Below are positions 28,194 to 37,143 of a stretch of DNA of 64,000 nt, piece by piece; the first letter of the stretch is position 1; the number at the start of each line of letters is the position of its first letter. The stretch spans positions 11,240 through 75,239 of the forward strand of contig DATGMC010000009.1 of the NCBI GenBank assembly GCA_035293825.1. Reading direction: 5' to 3'. A program made the position numbers and the translations under genes. The notes beneath the pieces were generated by a model. That model was not told the DNA's origin. It saw only the letters and a program-made list of their open reading frames with translations, and did no database searches. Source of the DNA: Bog-105 sp021325235 (GTDB lineage: Bacteria > Acidobacteriota > Terriglobia > Bryobacterales > Bryobacteraceae).

Positions 28194-29366
28194 CTAGGCG
28201 TTGTAGACTTTGGCGAACGCACTCTTGAATTTCGCCATGTCGTCTTTACTGCCCACCGTGACGCGTACCCAGTTCGGCCACACCGGCCAGACGCGCCCGA
28301 TGTAGACGTTCTGCGCGGCCATGGCTTTGTAGAATTCCGCCCCCGGCCGTTTAGCGTTCATCATGAAGCAGTTGCTTTCCGAAGGAATGAACTCCACGCT
28401 GCGCGCCGCGAGCCAGCTGAAGGTATCCTCGCGGATATCGCCGATAGCCTTCCGCCGTTCGGGCACCAGGTTCTTCGACCGTACGCTGACCGTTGCGCCG
28501 ACCATCGACGTAATCGGCATCGCTCCCGCGCTGTAAGGCGTAATCTTGCGCAGCAGATCGGGACGCGCGAATGCCGCTCCAGCGCGCAGCCCCGCCATGC
28601 CGTAGAGTTTCGAGAACGTGCGCAGAATGATGACGTCTTTCCCGGCCGCCACCATATCGCTGCACGGTACGGCACTGGGCGAGATGTGAATATAAGCTTC
28701 GTCGATCATCACCACCGATCCGGCCGGCTTATTAGCGACCAAGTACTCGATATCGGCGCGGTTGGTGAGTGTTCCGGTCGGGTTATTCGGGTTGCAGATA
28801 TAGAACAGTCCCGCATTCGGCGCAGCCGCCAGCATCGCCTTCACATCGTGATCCCACGTACCCTTGCGCAGCGGCACATTTACCGTCTTCGCGCCGATAA
28901 ACTTCGCCGCGCGCTCGCCCGCTTCGTAGCCCGGATCCGCCTTTACAAACGGCCGCTCCTTCGAGCAGAATGCGAGCACTGCCTGGTGCAGCGGTGCGCT
29001 CGATCCAGCGAAAATTTCTACCATGCTCTCGTGCGGATCGTAGCTCGACTTCAATCCTTCGACTTCGGCCATCGCCTCGGCCAGCGTGTACGTCTCCTCG
29101 TACATGTAGCGGCCGCCCTTCTTCACCGAGTTATAAATAGCGTCCGCCGCCTCCGGACTCGGGCCCATCGGATTTTCGTTGGCGTTGATCTTCACCGCAT
29201 CGGCCGGCATGTTCTTCACCATCGAAAGCTGCGCCAGAGCGCGCTCGTTGTAGAAAGGCAGCGTGGCGCCCGCGGTCAGAACCGTTGCAATCCGCCCAAA
29301 ACTACGGCGTGAAAAGCCGCGCCGCAGGAAATCCCGTCTCTGATCCACCGTCAGAACAGATGCCAT
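28194..29366 (-). CDS. Tat-exported PLP-dependent aminotransferase (HisC-like)
   Basis: This 390-aa fold-type I aminotransferase of the class I/II, histidinol-phosphate-aminotransferase-like group has the family's NPNNPTGT loop, the Asp in MIDEAYIHI, and the PLP lysine in RTFSKLYGMAGLRAG (about residue 250). It begins with a twin-arginine leader (FSRRSFGRIATVL, hydrophobic core, ALAQ), so the PLP enzyme appears to be folded first and exported. A strong AGGAG ribosome site precedes the ATG. It is not in a his operon, so a biosynthetic HisC role is unlikely. The substrate is unknown. Confidence 0.87.
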   Translation of the reverse strand: MASVLTVDQRRDFLRRGFSRRSFGRIATVLTAGATLPFYNERALAQLSMVKNMPADAVKINANENPMGPSPEAADAIYNSVKKGGRYMYEETYTLAEAMAEVEGLKSSYDPHESMVEIFAGSSAPLHQAVLAFCSKERPFVKADPGYEAGERAAKFIGAKTVNVPLRKGTWDHDVKAMLAAAPNAGLFYICNPNNPTGTLTNRADIEYLVANKPAGSVVMIDEAYIHISPSAVPCSDMVAAGKDVIILRTFSKLYGMAGLRAGAAFARPDLLRKITPYSAGAMPITSMVGATVSVRSKNLVPERRKAIGDIREDTFSWLAARSVEFIPSESNCFMMNAKRPGAEFYKAMAAQNVYIGRVWPVWPNWVRVTVGSKDDMAKFKSAFAKVYNA

Positions 29367-29621
29367 AAAAGAGTTCTCCTAACCTGCTCGAAAATTGGAC
29401 ACGATCAAAGCGATGCGGCGCTGATGAAATGAAAATCTCGCAGACCGCTCGCTCATGCAAGCAAGTAGGGCGTGCCGCGAATGCGCGCCCGGCCGGAACG
29501 GGGGCAACACCTCGAGAAGCTCTGGGACCGCTGCAACCATGGGGAGCGGGCGCTTCGGAGGATATTTGAGAAAGAGTGTATCATCATTGCGCCTCATTTG
29601 CGCAACCGTTTCGAAAAAGTT

Positions 29622-30275
29622 TCAGCGCTCAACCGGCAAAACAGCTCTGGCGATCGCCTCGCGCGCCTTGTCAGAGAGGGTCAACTTACCTTCGAGCATC
29701 TCGCGAGCCGACAGGCTTTCTTTCGTAATGCCCGTTTTCGTATGCTTGGCGCGATGCGACAGCATGTGATAGACCTCGTGCGCCATTACGGTCCCCAAAG
29801 CCGCCCCATACGTAGCCTGGTAGCGGTCCGGTGCGCCTTTACCTAAGACACGCTCGAGCGACTCACGTACCTGATCGCACTCCACTTCGCCAAAAGGCAG
29901 AATATTGCCATCCGCCGAGTAAGCCATCGCAAGCGGACCGCGCTCGTCCGATAAAGCCCCGACAGGGAGCGGATTCGGTGCCGGCCGAGCCGCCATCGTG
30001 CAGTGCCCTTTCATGTTGAACACCACCACGTCGGTGTATTCTTCGCGCGCGTTCGCGTCCTTGCGCTCCCGCACTTCTACCTGCAATCCCGCCTCGGCGA
30101 GAAGACTGCGAAGCTGGCGCTCGAGCGCGCTGAACGACGGGGCTGAGTAAGGGTGTTCGTAACGAAGCAGAACCGTGAGGTTGGGGCGCGTATCGTGTGC
30201 CTCTTCCGCTGTACCGAGCCGGACGAGTGCCGGTAAGGCGGCAATCATCACGCAACCGAGCGTAAGAACTCGCAC
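29622..30275 (-). CDS. Secreted protein with HEXXH motif (putative zincin)
   Basis: This 217-aa protein has a signal peptide (about 1-24) and a late HEVYHMLSHRAKHT segment, where HEVYH fits the HEXXH zinc site of metallopeptidases, with further histidines close by. The start is GTG with AAGAGG upstream. I know no family for the first 150 residues. The region ALGTVMAHEVYHML is predicted helix, as the site requires. It could be a small metalloprotease or a non-catalytic relative. It is divergent from TonB receptor 3 across a 230-base promoter region. Confidence 0.6.
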   Translation of the reverse strand: MRVLTLGCVMIAALPALVRLGTAEEAHDTRPNLTVLLRYEHPYSAPSFSALERQLRSLLAEAGLQVEVRERKDANAREEYTDVVVFNMKGHCTMAARPAPNPLPVGALSDERGPLAMAYSADGNILPFGEVECDQVRESLERVLGKGAPDRYQATYGAALGTVMAHEVYHMLSHRAKHTKTGITKESLSAREMLEGKLTLSDKAREAIARAVLPVER

Positions 30276-30403
30276 CGAGAGCCTCTTGTTCTACATGGAT
30301 CCTTGCGGATCTATTGCAGTATATACCTTTACAGCCATGAGCGCAGTGAGCCTTCCGGCCTGGCAGGTCGCGGGTAATAACTCGCATCAAAAAAATTACT
30401 AAC

Positions 30404-30429
30404 GTAAGTTTCTGACTTACTGCTATACT
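30404..30429 (+). promoter_or_regulatory. Promoter of TonB receptor 3 with upstream palindrome
   Basis: TGCTATACT at 30421-30429 is an extended -10 (TGn plus TATACT), about 80 bases before the receptor start. Directly upstream is the perfect repeat GTAAGT-TTCTG-ACTTAC (30404-30420), which covers the spacer and -35 position. That suits a repressor, or an activator replacing a -35. The regulator is unknown. Confidence 0.55.
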
Positions 30430-30508
30430 CCTGAAACAAAGTTAGTCTCATACCTCCCAGTTCGCGGCCCTCGGTCAGCGTACGACCTCCAGGAAGAAAG
30501 GAGATTGT

Positions 30509-33500
30509 ATGCTCGTCCGCAAAGCATTTACCGCGTCATTCGCTCTATTCGGCTTCACACTGCTCAGTTATGCGCAGTCCTATCAGGGAGGCGTGCGCGG
30601 CAGCGTTACCGACGCCCAGGGTGCAGCCGTATCCACCGCCAAAATCACTCTGACTAACATGGGTACCGGCGTCAGCCGCTCAACCCTTGCGGCCGCCAAT
30701 GGCGATTACGTCTTCAGCAACGTCGACCCGGCCACTTACTCCGTCATCGCCGAGAGCCCCAGCTTCAAACGTTTCGAGCAGAAAGGCATCAAAGTCGGAA
30801 CACAGGAATTTGTCACGGTCGATGTCAAGCTCGAAGTCGGTAGTATCAATCAGAGCGTTACGGTTACAGAGGAAACACCGCTCATTGAAAACGCCAATGC
30901 CTCGCAGGGGCAGGTTCTCGATCGGCAGCAGCTCACCGATCTCCCGAACTTAGGCCGCAATCCGTTCATGCTTTCGCGTGTCGCGCAGAACGTTATGCCG
31001 GTCGGCGATCCCGCTTACAATCGCATGGAGGATCAGAGCGGATCTTCGGCCATCTCGATTGCGGGAGGGCCCGTGCGCGGTAATAACTACTTACTCGACG
31101 GCGTTCCGATCACCGACGCCGACAACCGCGCCATCATCATTCCCAGCATCGAAGCCGTGCAGGAAGTAAAGGTACAGGCGAATACGTACGACGCTTCGAT
31201 GGCCCGCACGGGCGGCGGCATGTTCAATACACTGCTCAAGTCCGGAACGAACGATTACCACGGCGTCGCTTTCGGCAGCACTCGCCAGACGGGCTGGTCG
31301 GCTAATAACTTCTTCAACAATGCTGCCGGCCTGCCGCTGCCGCCGCAATGGAATTACACGTATGCGCTGGCGCTCGGCGGACGCGTCTGGATTCCGAAGC
31401 TCTATGACGGCAAGAACAGAACATTTTTCTGGATTGCGCGCGAAGGCTACGACGACACCCAATCCAATTCCTCTCAGCTCTATACCCCGACCACGCTCGA
31501 GCGCGCCGGCAACTTTTCTCAGAGCTTCACCTTCGGCGGCGCGCTGCTGCCGATCTTCGATCCGCGCTCGACCGTTAAGAACGCCAACGGCACCTTTACT
31601 CGTACACAGTTTCCGAACAACATCATTCCCGCTTCGCAGTTAAATCCGGTCGGGCTCGCAATCGCCTCTACTCTTGCGAATCCCGCCTCGACTCCGGCAT
31701 ATTACGGCGCCAACGATCTGACGGTCGCCAGCAGCTTACCGGCACGCGCCCACCAGACGACTTTCAAACTGGATGAACAGCTTACCGAATGGTGGCATTC
31801 CAATCTCAGTTACCTGAGCTATCTGTCGCTTGAGCCGGGCAATACTTACTTCAATTCGATCTCGACACCCGATCAGTGGCGCTTACTTCGTAATGTCAAT
31901 GCCACGCAGTTCAACAATACCTTTACTGTCTCGCCCACACTCGTCCTGACCGGCCGTTACGGTTTTAATCGCTTCCCGAATTACAGCTATCAGGTCAGTT
32001 CCGGAATGAATCTCGCCACCTTGGGTTTTAGCCCGACTTACTCAAGCGAAGTCATCTCGCCGACCTTCCCCATCGTCGGCTTCTCCAATGTCTACTCCAG
32101 CATCGGCGGGCTTGGCACAAACAGCGATTCGTATTACGTCCACTATTCCTACAACGCCTCGATGAGCGCCGCGAAATACATGGGCCGTCACAGTCTGACC
32201 GGCGGCTTCGACTGGCGCAAGATCAACACCAGCGGTCTGGACTACGGCGCAGGCGGCGGCGACTTCAATTTCAACGGCATCTGGACACAATCCGCAACCG
32301 GCACGGGCGGCGCCGATCTGGCCGATATGCTTGTTGGCCTGCCGCACGATGCCTCCATTACGATCCCGACCAAACTAACCGATTACGCCACTTACTATGG
32401 CGCCTGGCTGCAGGACGATTTTCGAATGACCACGCATCTTACTTTGAACTTCGGCCTGCGCTGGGAGCACGAGCCGGGTCTGCAGGAAACGAATGGCGGT
32501 ATGGTGACCGGATTTCTGCCGGACGCCGTCAATCCCATCCAATCGCAGGTGCCTGGCCTGGCAACTACCGGCCTCGTGGAATTTGCCGGGCAGAATGGCG
32601 CGCCTTCTACCATCGGCAATCCGAACTGGAGTAAGTGGGGACCCCGCGCCGGTTTCGCCTGGCAGTTGAATGACAAGACCGTCCTGCGGGGCGGATATGG
32701 ACTCTTCTGGGCTCCTCCGTTCGGCATCGGCGCTCCCATCCAGACGGCCGGCTACTACGCAACAACCACTAACACGTTCACCACGGATGGTTACCAGACT
32801 CCAACCTCCACTCTCACCAACCCCTTCCCCAACGGTCTAAATCAGCCCGTCGGGCGAGGGCTCGGAGCACTCGCGGGCGTGGGTCAAAGCATTACTTTCG
32901 CCGATCCGTCCTCCCGTGCTCCGCGCGTTCAGCAGTTCTCGTTCGATGTGCAGCGCGAGTTGCCCAGCGGCATCTCGGTAGAAGTAGGTTATGTCGGCTC
33001 GCGCAGCTCTCATCTAACTACCATGAGCGGTAACTTGAACATCAACGCTCTCGATCCAAGTTACTTCCCACTCGGCTATAGTTACCTGACACAAAGCGTA
33101 GCCAATCCGCTCTACGGCGCTGTCGGCAGCGCAAGTAACTTCGGCGGCGCAACCGTCGGTCGTTATCAGTTACTCCTGCCGCACCCGCAATTCGGCGAAA
33201 TCAATCTAAGCCTGACCGATCAGGACAGCGCCCAGTACGATTCGCTTGTTTTAAAGGCACAGAAGCGCTTCACGCACGGCCTGACGTTCCTCTCGACCCT
33301 GACCTGGGCGCGCAGTTTCGATGAAGGCAGCGGCGGTCCCGGTAACTTCCTGAATAACTACTCGAATCCCGGCGTTCCGCAAAACCCGTACGACGTCAAG
33401 GCCGAGTGGGCGCCTTCCTATTCCGATTCGCCGCTCCGCTGGGCCACGACGTTCAGCTACGACCTGCCATTCGGCAAAGGTCAGCCGTTCCTCGGCTCAT

Positions 33501-33982
33501 CCGGCAGATTGCTCGATACCGTCGTCGGCGGCTGGTCGCTGAACGGAATCCTGACTTACCAAACCGGCTTCCCGCTCGAAATCACCCAGAGCCCCGACAA
33601 CAATTCGCTCTTCGGTTACGATTCGCAGCGCCCGAACGCAACCGGTGTTTCGCCGCAAACCTCCGGCAGCCTCGAATCGCGCCTGGGCAACTACATCAAT
33701 CCTGCCGCGTTTTCAACCGCTCCCGCCCTCACCTTCGGCAATCTCGCCCGCAGCATCGGCATGCGCGGCCCCGGCCAGGCCAACTGGGACCTCTCGCTGT
33801 TCAAAAACTTCAGTCTCTACGAGCGCTTCAAAGGCCAGTTCCGCACCAGCCTGCTCAACGCCTTCAATACGCCGCTGTTCAACGCGCCGGGTACCACCTT
33901 CGGCTCCGGCAATTTTGGCGTTATCAGCTCCCAGGCCAATTTCTCGCGCATGATTGAACTCGGCCTTCGGCTCTACTTTTAG
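30509..33982 (+). CDS. TonB-dependent receptor 3 (Oar-like)
   Basis: At 1157 aa this is the largest of the three outer-membrane receptors. It has a signal peptide ending LLSYAQ, a carboxypeptidase-regulatory domain (GGVRGSVTDAQGAAVSTAK, about residues 25-110), a plug with LPNLGRNPFMLSR and NYLLDGVPITDADNR, and a barrel ending MIELGLRLYF. AAGAAAGGAGA supplies the ribosome site before the ATG at 30509. The sulfate-assimilation operon starts 88 bases downstream on the same strand, with a hairpin in between. The ligand is unknown. Confidence 0.92.
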   Translation: MLVRKAFTASFALFGFTLLSYAQSYQGGVRGSVTDAQGAAVSTAKITLTNMGTGVSRSTLAAANGDYVFSNVDPATYSVIAESPSFKRFEQKGIKVGTQEFVTVDVKLEVGSINQSVTVTEETPLIENANASQGQVLDRQQLTDLPNLGRNPFMLSRVAQNVMPVGDPAYNRMEDQSGSSAISIAGGPVRGNNYLLDGVPITDADNRAIIIPSIEAVQEVKVQANTYDASMARTGGGMFNTLLKSGTNDYHGVAFGSTRQTGWSANNFFNNAAGLPLPPQWNYTYALALGGRVWIPKLYDGKNRTFFWIAREGYDDTQSNSSQLYTPTTLERAGNFSQSFTFGGALLPIFDPRSTVKNANGTFTRTQFPNNIIPASQLNPVGLAIASTLANPASTPAYYGANDLTVASSLPARAHQTTFKLDEQLTEWWHSNLSYLSYLSLEPGNTYFNSISTPDQWRLLRNVNATQFNNTFTVSPTLVLTGRYGFNRFPNYSYQVSSGMNLATLGFSPTYSSEVISPTFPIVGFSNVYSSIGGLGTNSDSYYVHYSYNASMSAAKYMGRHSLTGGFDWRKINTSGLDYGAGGGDFNFNGIWTQSATGTGGADLADMLVGLPHDASITIPTKLTDYATYYGAWLQDDFRMTTHLTLNFGLRWEHEPGLQETNGGMVTGFLPDAVNPIQSQVPGLATTGLVEFAGQNGAPSTIGNPNWSKWGPRAGFAWQLNDKTVLRGGYGLFWAPPFGIGAPIQTAGYYATTTNTFTTDGYQTPTSTLTNPFPNGLNQPVGRGLGALAGVGQSITFADPSSRAPRVQQFSFDVQRELPSGISVEVGYVGSRSSHLTTMSGNLNINALDPSYFPLGYSYLTQSVANPLYGAVGSASNFGGATVGRYQLLLPHPQFGEINLSLTDQDSAQYDSLVLKAQKRFTHGLTFLSTLTWARSFDEGSGGPGNFLNNYSNPGVPQNPYDVKAEWAPSYSDSPLRWATTFSYDLPFGKGQPFLGSSGRLLDTVVGGWSLNGILTYQTGFPLEITQSPDNNSLFGYDSQRPNATGVSPQTSGSLESRLGNYINPAAFSTAPALTFGNLARSIGMRGPGQANWDLSLFKNFSLYERFKGQFRTSLLNAFNTPLFNAPGTTFGSGNFGVISSQANFSRMIELGLRLYF

Positions 33983-33996
33983 CCCTCCCGGCGTAA

Positions 33997-34028
33997 GCGG
34001 GACGCAATCCGCAAGGCTCCCGTCCCGC
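33997..34028 (+). terminator. Stem-loop after TonB receptor 3
   Basis: GCGGGACG (33997-34004) pairs with CGTCCCGC (34021-34028) around a 16-base loop, 15 bases past the receptor stop and 43 before cysD. There is no T-run after it, so it may only attenuate, allowing some read-through into the cys operon, or be a 3'-end hairpin. Confidence 0.45.
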
Positions 34029-34070
34029 AAAGTTCATCGACTTACTAGGGAATCGTGGTACGCTGCTTAT

Positions 34071-34973
34071 GTGACGAAACCGGGCTACCTCAAACGGCTC
34101 GAGGCTGAAAGCATTTACATTCTCCGCGAGGTGGTGGCTGAGTGCGCTAAACCCGTGCTGCTGTACTCGATCGGCAAGGATTCCTCGGTCCTGGTTCGCC
34201 TGGCGCAAAAGGCTTTTCATCCCGGCCCCATCCCGTTTCCGCTGCTGCACATCGACACCGGCTATAAGTTCAAAGAAATGATCGAGTTCCGCGACCGGTT
34301 CGCGGCCCAGCTCGGCGTCAAACTGATCGTCCACACCAACCGCGCGGCGCTCGCCGACGGTGCCAATCCGTTCGTCTGGGGTACCCAGCGCTGCTGCGGC
34401 GCGCTCAAAACCGGTGCGCTGCTCGAAGCTCTCCGCGAGGGCGCCTACGATGCCGCGATCGGTGGCGCGCGCCGCGACGAAGAGCGATCCCGGGCCAAGG
34501 AGCGCGTCTTTTCGTTTCGCGATGTGAAAGGCCAGTGGGATCCGCGCAACCAGCGCCCCGAGCTCTGGAACATCTTTAATACCCATGTCAACAAGGGCGA
34601 AAGCCAGCGCGTTTTCCCGCTCTCGAACTGGACCGAGCTCGACGTCTGGCAGTACATTCACTACGAGAACATCCCGGTCGTGCCTCTCTATTTCGCCAAA
34701 TACCGGCCCATGCTGGTCCGAGGCGATTCGCTGCTGCCCATCGAGCAGCCGTTCGTCCCGCGCCTGCCGGGCGAAGAGCCGCAGATGGTGAAATGCCGCA
34801 TGCGTTCGCTCGGCTGCAGTCCGTGCACCGGCGCCATCCGCTCCGATGCCGATTCGATTCCGGCCATCATCGAAGAACTCACGGCCGTCAAGCGCTCTGA
34901 GCGCCAGAACCGTGTGATCGACCACGATCAGGACGGGTCGATGGAAATAAAGAAACAAGAAGGCTATTTTTAA
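34071..34973 (+). CDS. cysD: Sulfate adenylyltransferase subunit 2
   Basis: This 300-aa CysD is the catalytic half of ATP sulfurylase, which makes adenosine phosphosulfate (APS) from sulfate and ATP. The PP-motif appears as LLYSIGKDSSV, followed by the PAPS-reductase-like fold with LLHIDTGYKFKEMIEFRD and GARRDEERSRAKER. The GTG at 34071 is chosen because family members begin a few residues before the LKRLEAESIYILREVVAE segment; the frame upstream to 33954 overlaps the receptor gene. Its TAA shares one base with the cysN ATG, so translation is coupled. Confidence 0.95.
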   Translation: MTKPGYLKRLEAESIYILREVVAECAKPVLLYSIGKDSSVLVRLAQKAFHPGPIPFPLLHIDTGYKFKEMIEFRDRFAAQLGVKLIVHTNRAALADGANPFVWGTQRCCGALKTGALLEALREGAYDAAIGGARRDEERSRAKERVFSFRDVKGQWDPRNQRPELWNIFNTHVNKGESQRVFPLSNWTELDVWQYIHYENIPVVPLYFAKYRPMLVRGDSLLPIEQPFVPRLPGEEPQMVKCRMRSLGCSPCTGAIRSDADSIPAIIEELTAVKRSERQNRVIDHDQDGSMEIKKQEGYF

Positions 34974-36457
34974 TGGCCTCCACGCTACTCTCAAATCCGA
35001 TGGCTGACTTCGCGCAGCCCGAAGAGCACGATCGCGATCTGCTGCGTTTCACGACCGCCGGCAGCGTCGACGACGGCAAATCCACCCTGATTGGCCGTCT
35101 GCTCTACGATTCGCGCAATGTTTACGACGATCAGATCGAGTCCGTCAGCAAGGCATCGGCAGGGCGCAACGCCGGCGCCATCGACTTTTCACTGTTAACC
35201 GACGGTCTCCGCGCCGAACGCGAGCAGGGCATTACGATCGACGTCGCGCATCGCTACTTCTCCACGCCGCGCCGCAAGTTCATCATCGCCGACACGCCCG
35301 GCCACGAGCAGTACACGCGCAACATGGTCACCGGTGCTTCCACCGCCGATCTTGCCATCGTGCTGGTCGACGCCCGCAAAGGCCTGCTAGTGCAATCGCG
35401 CCGCCATGCTTTCATCGCTTCGCTGCTGGGCCTGCAACATCTTGTCATTGCGGTGAACAAGATGGATCTGGTCGGCTACGACGAGCGCGTCTTCTCCGCC
35501 ATCGAGCGCGATTTCCGCCAGTTCCTCGAACTTTTCCAAACGCTTGAGCCCTTCTTCATTCCGGTGAGCGCGCTCGAAGGCGATAACATCGTCCATCGCA
35601 GCGATCGCATGAGCTGGTACCGTGGCCCCAGCCTGCTCGAATATCTCGAAGAGGTCCCGGTGGAAGAGTCTGCCTCGCGCAAGCCCTTCCGCTTCGCCGT
35701 GCAGCGCGTCGTACGCCCGGATCACATCTTCCGCGGCTATGCCGGAACCATCGCATCCGGCGAGATAAAGCCTGGAGATACAGTTACGGTCTGGCCCTCG
35801 GGCCGCGAGACACGCATTGCCTCCATCTCGACCTGGGATGGCGAACTCGACTCCGCGCAGGCCGGTCAGGCCGTCACGCTCACTCTTTCCGACGAGCTCG
35901 ATCTGAGCCGCGGTAACACCATCGCTGCTGCCGATTTCGAGCCCGAAGTCGCTACGGCATTCCGAGCCACTCTCGTCTGGCTCAACGAAACGTCCGCCCA
36001 AACGGGCAAGCGTTATCGCATCAAGCAGGCCACACATCAGGGCTGGGCCGAGCTCGCCCAGATCGAGCATCGCATCAATATCAACACACTCGAAAAGGAA
36101 GCCGCCGAGACGCTCGAAGTCAATTCCATCAGTGTCGTGCGCATTGAAACCGCGCGCCCGCTCGTCTTCGACCCCTACGCCGCCAACCGCATCACCGGCA
36201 GCTTCATCCTGATCGACCCGGCTACCAACGCGACCGTCGCCGCCGGCATGATCGATCGCGCCGTCGAATCCACCCACCGCGTCTCCGATCTGCCCGCTCA
36301 GTTCACCTGGCAGATCAAGGATCGCGCGCTGGTGGTCAATGTCGACGATCCGCAGTTCGCCGCCGAAAACGATCCGCGCACCATCAGCGATCCCGAAGCC
36401 GCCGATCTGCTGCAGCGCCTGCTGGAGCGCCTCCACAAACTTTCCTCCACGGAGTAG
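34973..36457 (+). CDS. cysN: Sulfate adenylyltransferase subunit 1 (GTPase)
   Basis: This 494-aa regulatory GTPase of ATP sulfurylase is EF-Tu-like, with G1 GSVDDGKST, G3 DTPGHEQY, G4 NKMD and the switch segment EQGITIDVAHRYF. GTP hydrolysis drives APS formation by CysD. The length ends after the beta-barrel domains, so there is no fused CysC APS kinase as in some CysNC proteins. The next gene begins three bases later. Confidence 0.96.
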   Translation: MASTLLSNPMADFAQPEEHDRDLLRFTTAGSVDDGKSTLIGRLLYDSRNVYDDQIESVSKASAGRNAGAIDFSLLTDGLRAEREQGITIDVAHRYFSTPRRKFIIADTPGHEQYTRNMVTGASTADLAIVLVDARKGLLVQSRRHAFIASLLGLQHLVIAVNKMDLVGYDERVFSAIERDFRQFLELFQTLEPFFIPVSALEGDNIVHRSDRMSWYRGPSLLEYLEEVPVEESASRKPFRFAVQRVVRPDHIFRGYAGTIASGEIKPGDTVTVWPSGRETRIASISTWDGELDSAQAGQAVTLTLSDELDLSRGNTIAAADFEPEVATAFRATLVWLNETSAQTGKRYRIKQATHQGWAELAQIEHRININTLEKEAAETLEVNSISVVRIETARPLVFDPYAANRITGSFILIDPATNATVAAGMIDRAVESTHRVSDLPAQFTWQIKDRALVVNVDDPQFAAENDPRTISDPEAADLLQRLLERLHKLSSTE

Positions 36458-36459
36458 GA

Positions 36460-37140
36460 ATGAGCACCACCATCGAAGCCACCAAACTAGACGAAGCGCG
36501 CGAAACTATCGAAGAAGCGCTGCGCGCGCCCGGCCGCGTCTGCGTCACCTGCAGTTTCCAGACCGAGGACATGATCGTCGTCGAGCTGGTGCGCGAGCAC
36601 TTGCCCGATGTTCCGGTGCTCTTTCTCGAAACCGGTTACCACTTCGCCGAGGTCTACCGCTATCGCGATGAAATGCGCACTCGTTACGGATTGAATGTGG
36701 TGAACGTGCTGCCGAAACAGACCGTCGCCGAGCAGGAAGCCGCTCGCGGATTGCTGTACCAGTCGCGTCCCGACGAGTGCTGCAAATTGCGCAAAGTCGG
36801 CCCGCTTTTTGAAGCACTGCAGGGCTACGAAATCTGGTTCACCGGTCTGCGCCGCGTGCAATCTCCCACGCGCGCGAATCTGCAGCCGATCGACAAGTTC
36901 CCGCTCGCCTCGGGTAAGCAGCTGCTGAAGGTGAGCCCGCTCGCGGCCTGGACCGATAAAGAAGTCTGGCAGTACGCGCGCGAACGCGACATCCCGGTGC
37001 TCTCGCTCTATAACGACGGCTACACCAGCATCGGCTGCAAACCCTGCACCGCCAAGCCGCTCGATGAAAATAATCTGCGCTCGGGCCGCTGGGGCGGGCG
37101 TAAACTCGAATGCGGCATTCACATCGCTGAGAGGATCTGA
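36460..37140 (+). CDS. cysH: Assimilatory APS reductase, [4Fe-4S] type
   Basis: This 226-aa adenylyl-sulfate reductase gives sulfite and AMP from APS. It carries the iron-sulfur ligands of the APS-type enzymes, Cys107-Cys108 and Cys193-x-x-Cys196, which true PAPS reductases lack. The catalytic C-terminal cysteine is in ECGIHI (Cys218). The nucleotide loop is CSFQTED, followed by FLETGYHF. The presence of the cluster and the absence of cysC in the operon agree: sulfate goes through APS directly. Thioredoxin is the expected reductant. Confidence 0.94.
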   Translation: MSTTIEATKLDEARETIEEALRAPGRVCVTCSFQTEDMIVVELVREHLPDVPVLFLETGYHFAEVYRYRDEMRTRYGLNVVNVLPKQTVAEQEAARGLLYQSRPDECCKLRKVGPLFEALQGYEIWFTGLRRVQSPTRANLQPIDKFPLASGKQLLKVSPLAAWTDKEVWQYARERDIPVLSLYNDGYTSIGCKPCTAKPLDENNLRSGRWGGRKLECGIHIAERI

Positions 37141-37143
37141 GCG

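Noticed and set aside
27288..29312. 674-codon plus-strand frame across SulP and aminotransferase genes
   Set aside because: Arg/His-rich product with no fold signature; antisense to two well-supported genes.
29367..29621. Possible small genes between the aminotransferase and the zincin-like gene
   Set aside because: The 72-codon minus frame and 104-codon plus frame have no ribosome site or protein-like pattern.
33954..34070. N-terminal extension of CysD to 33954
   Set aside because: It overlaps the TonB receptor 3 end and the hairpin; no CysD homologue pattern is visible in it.
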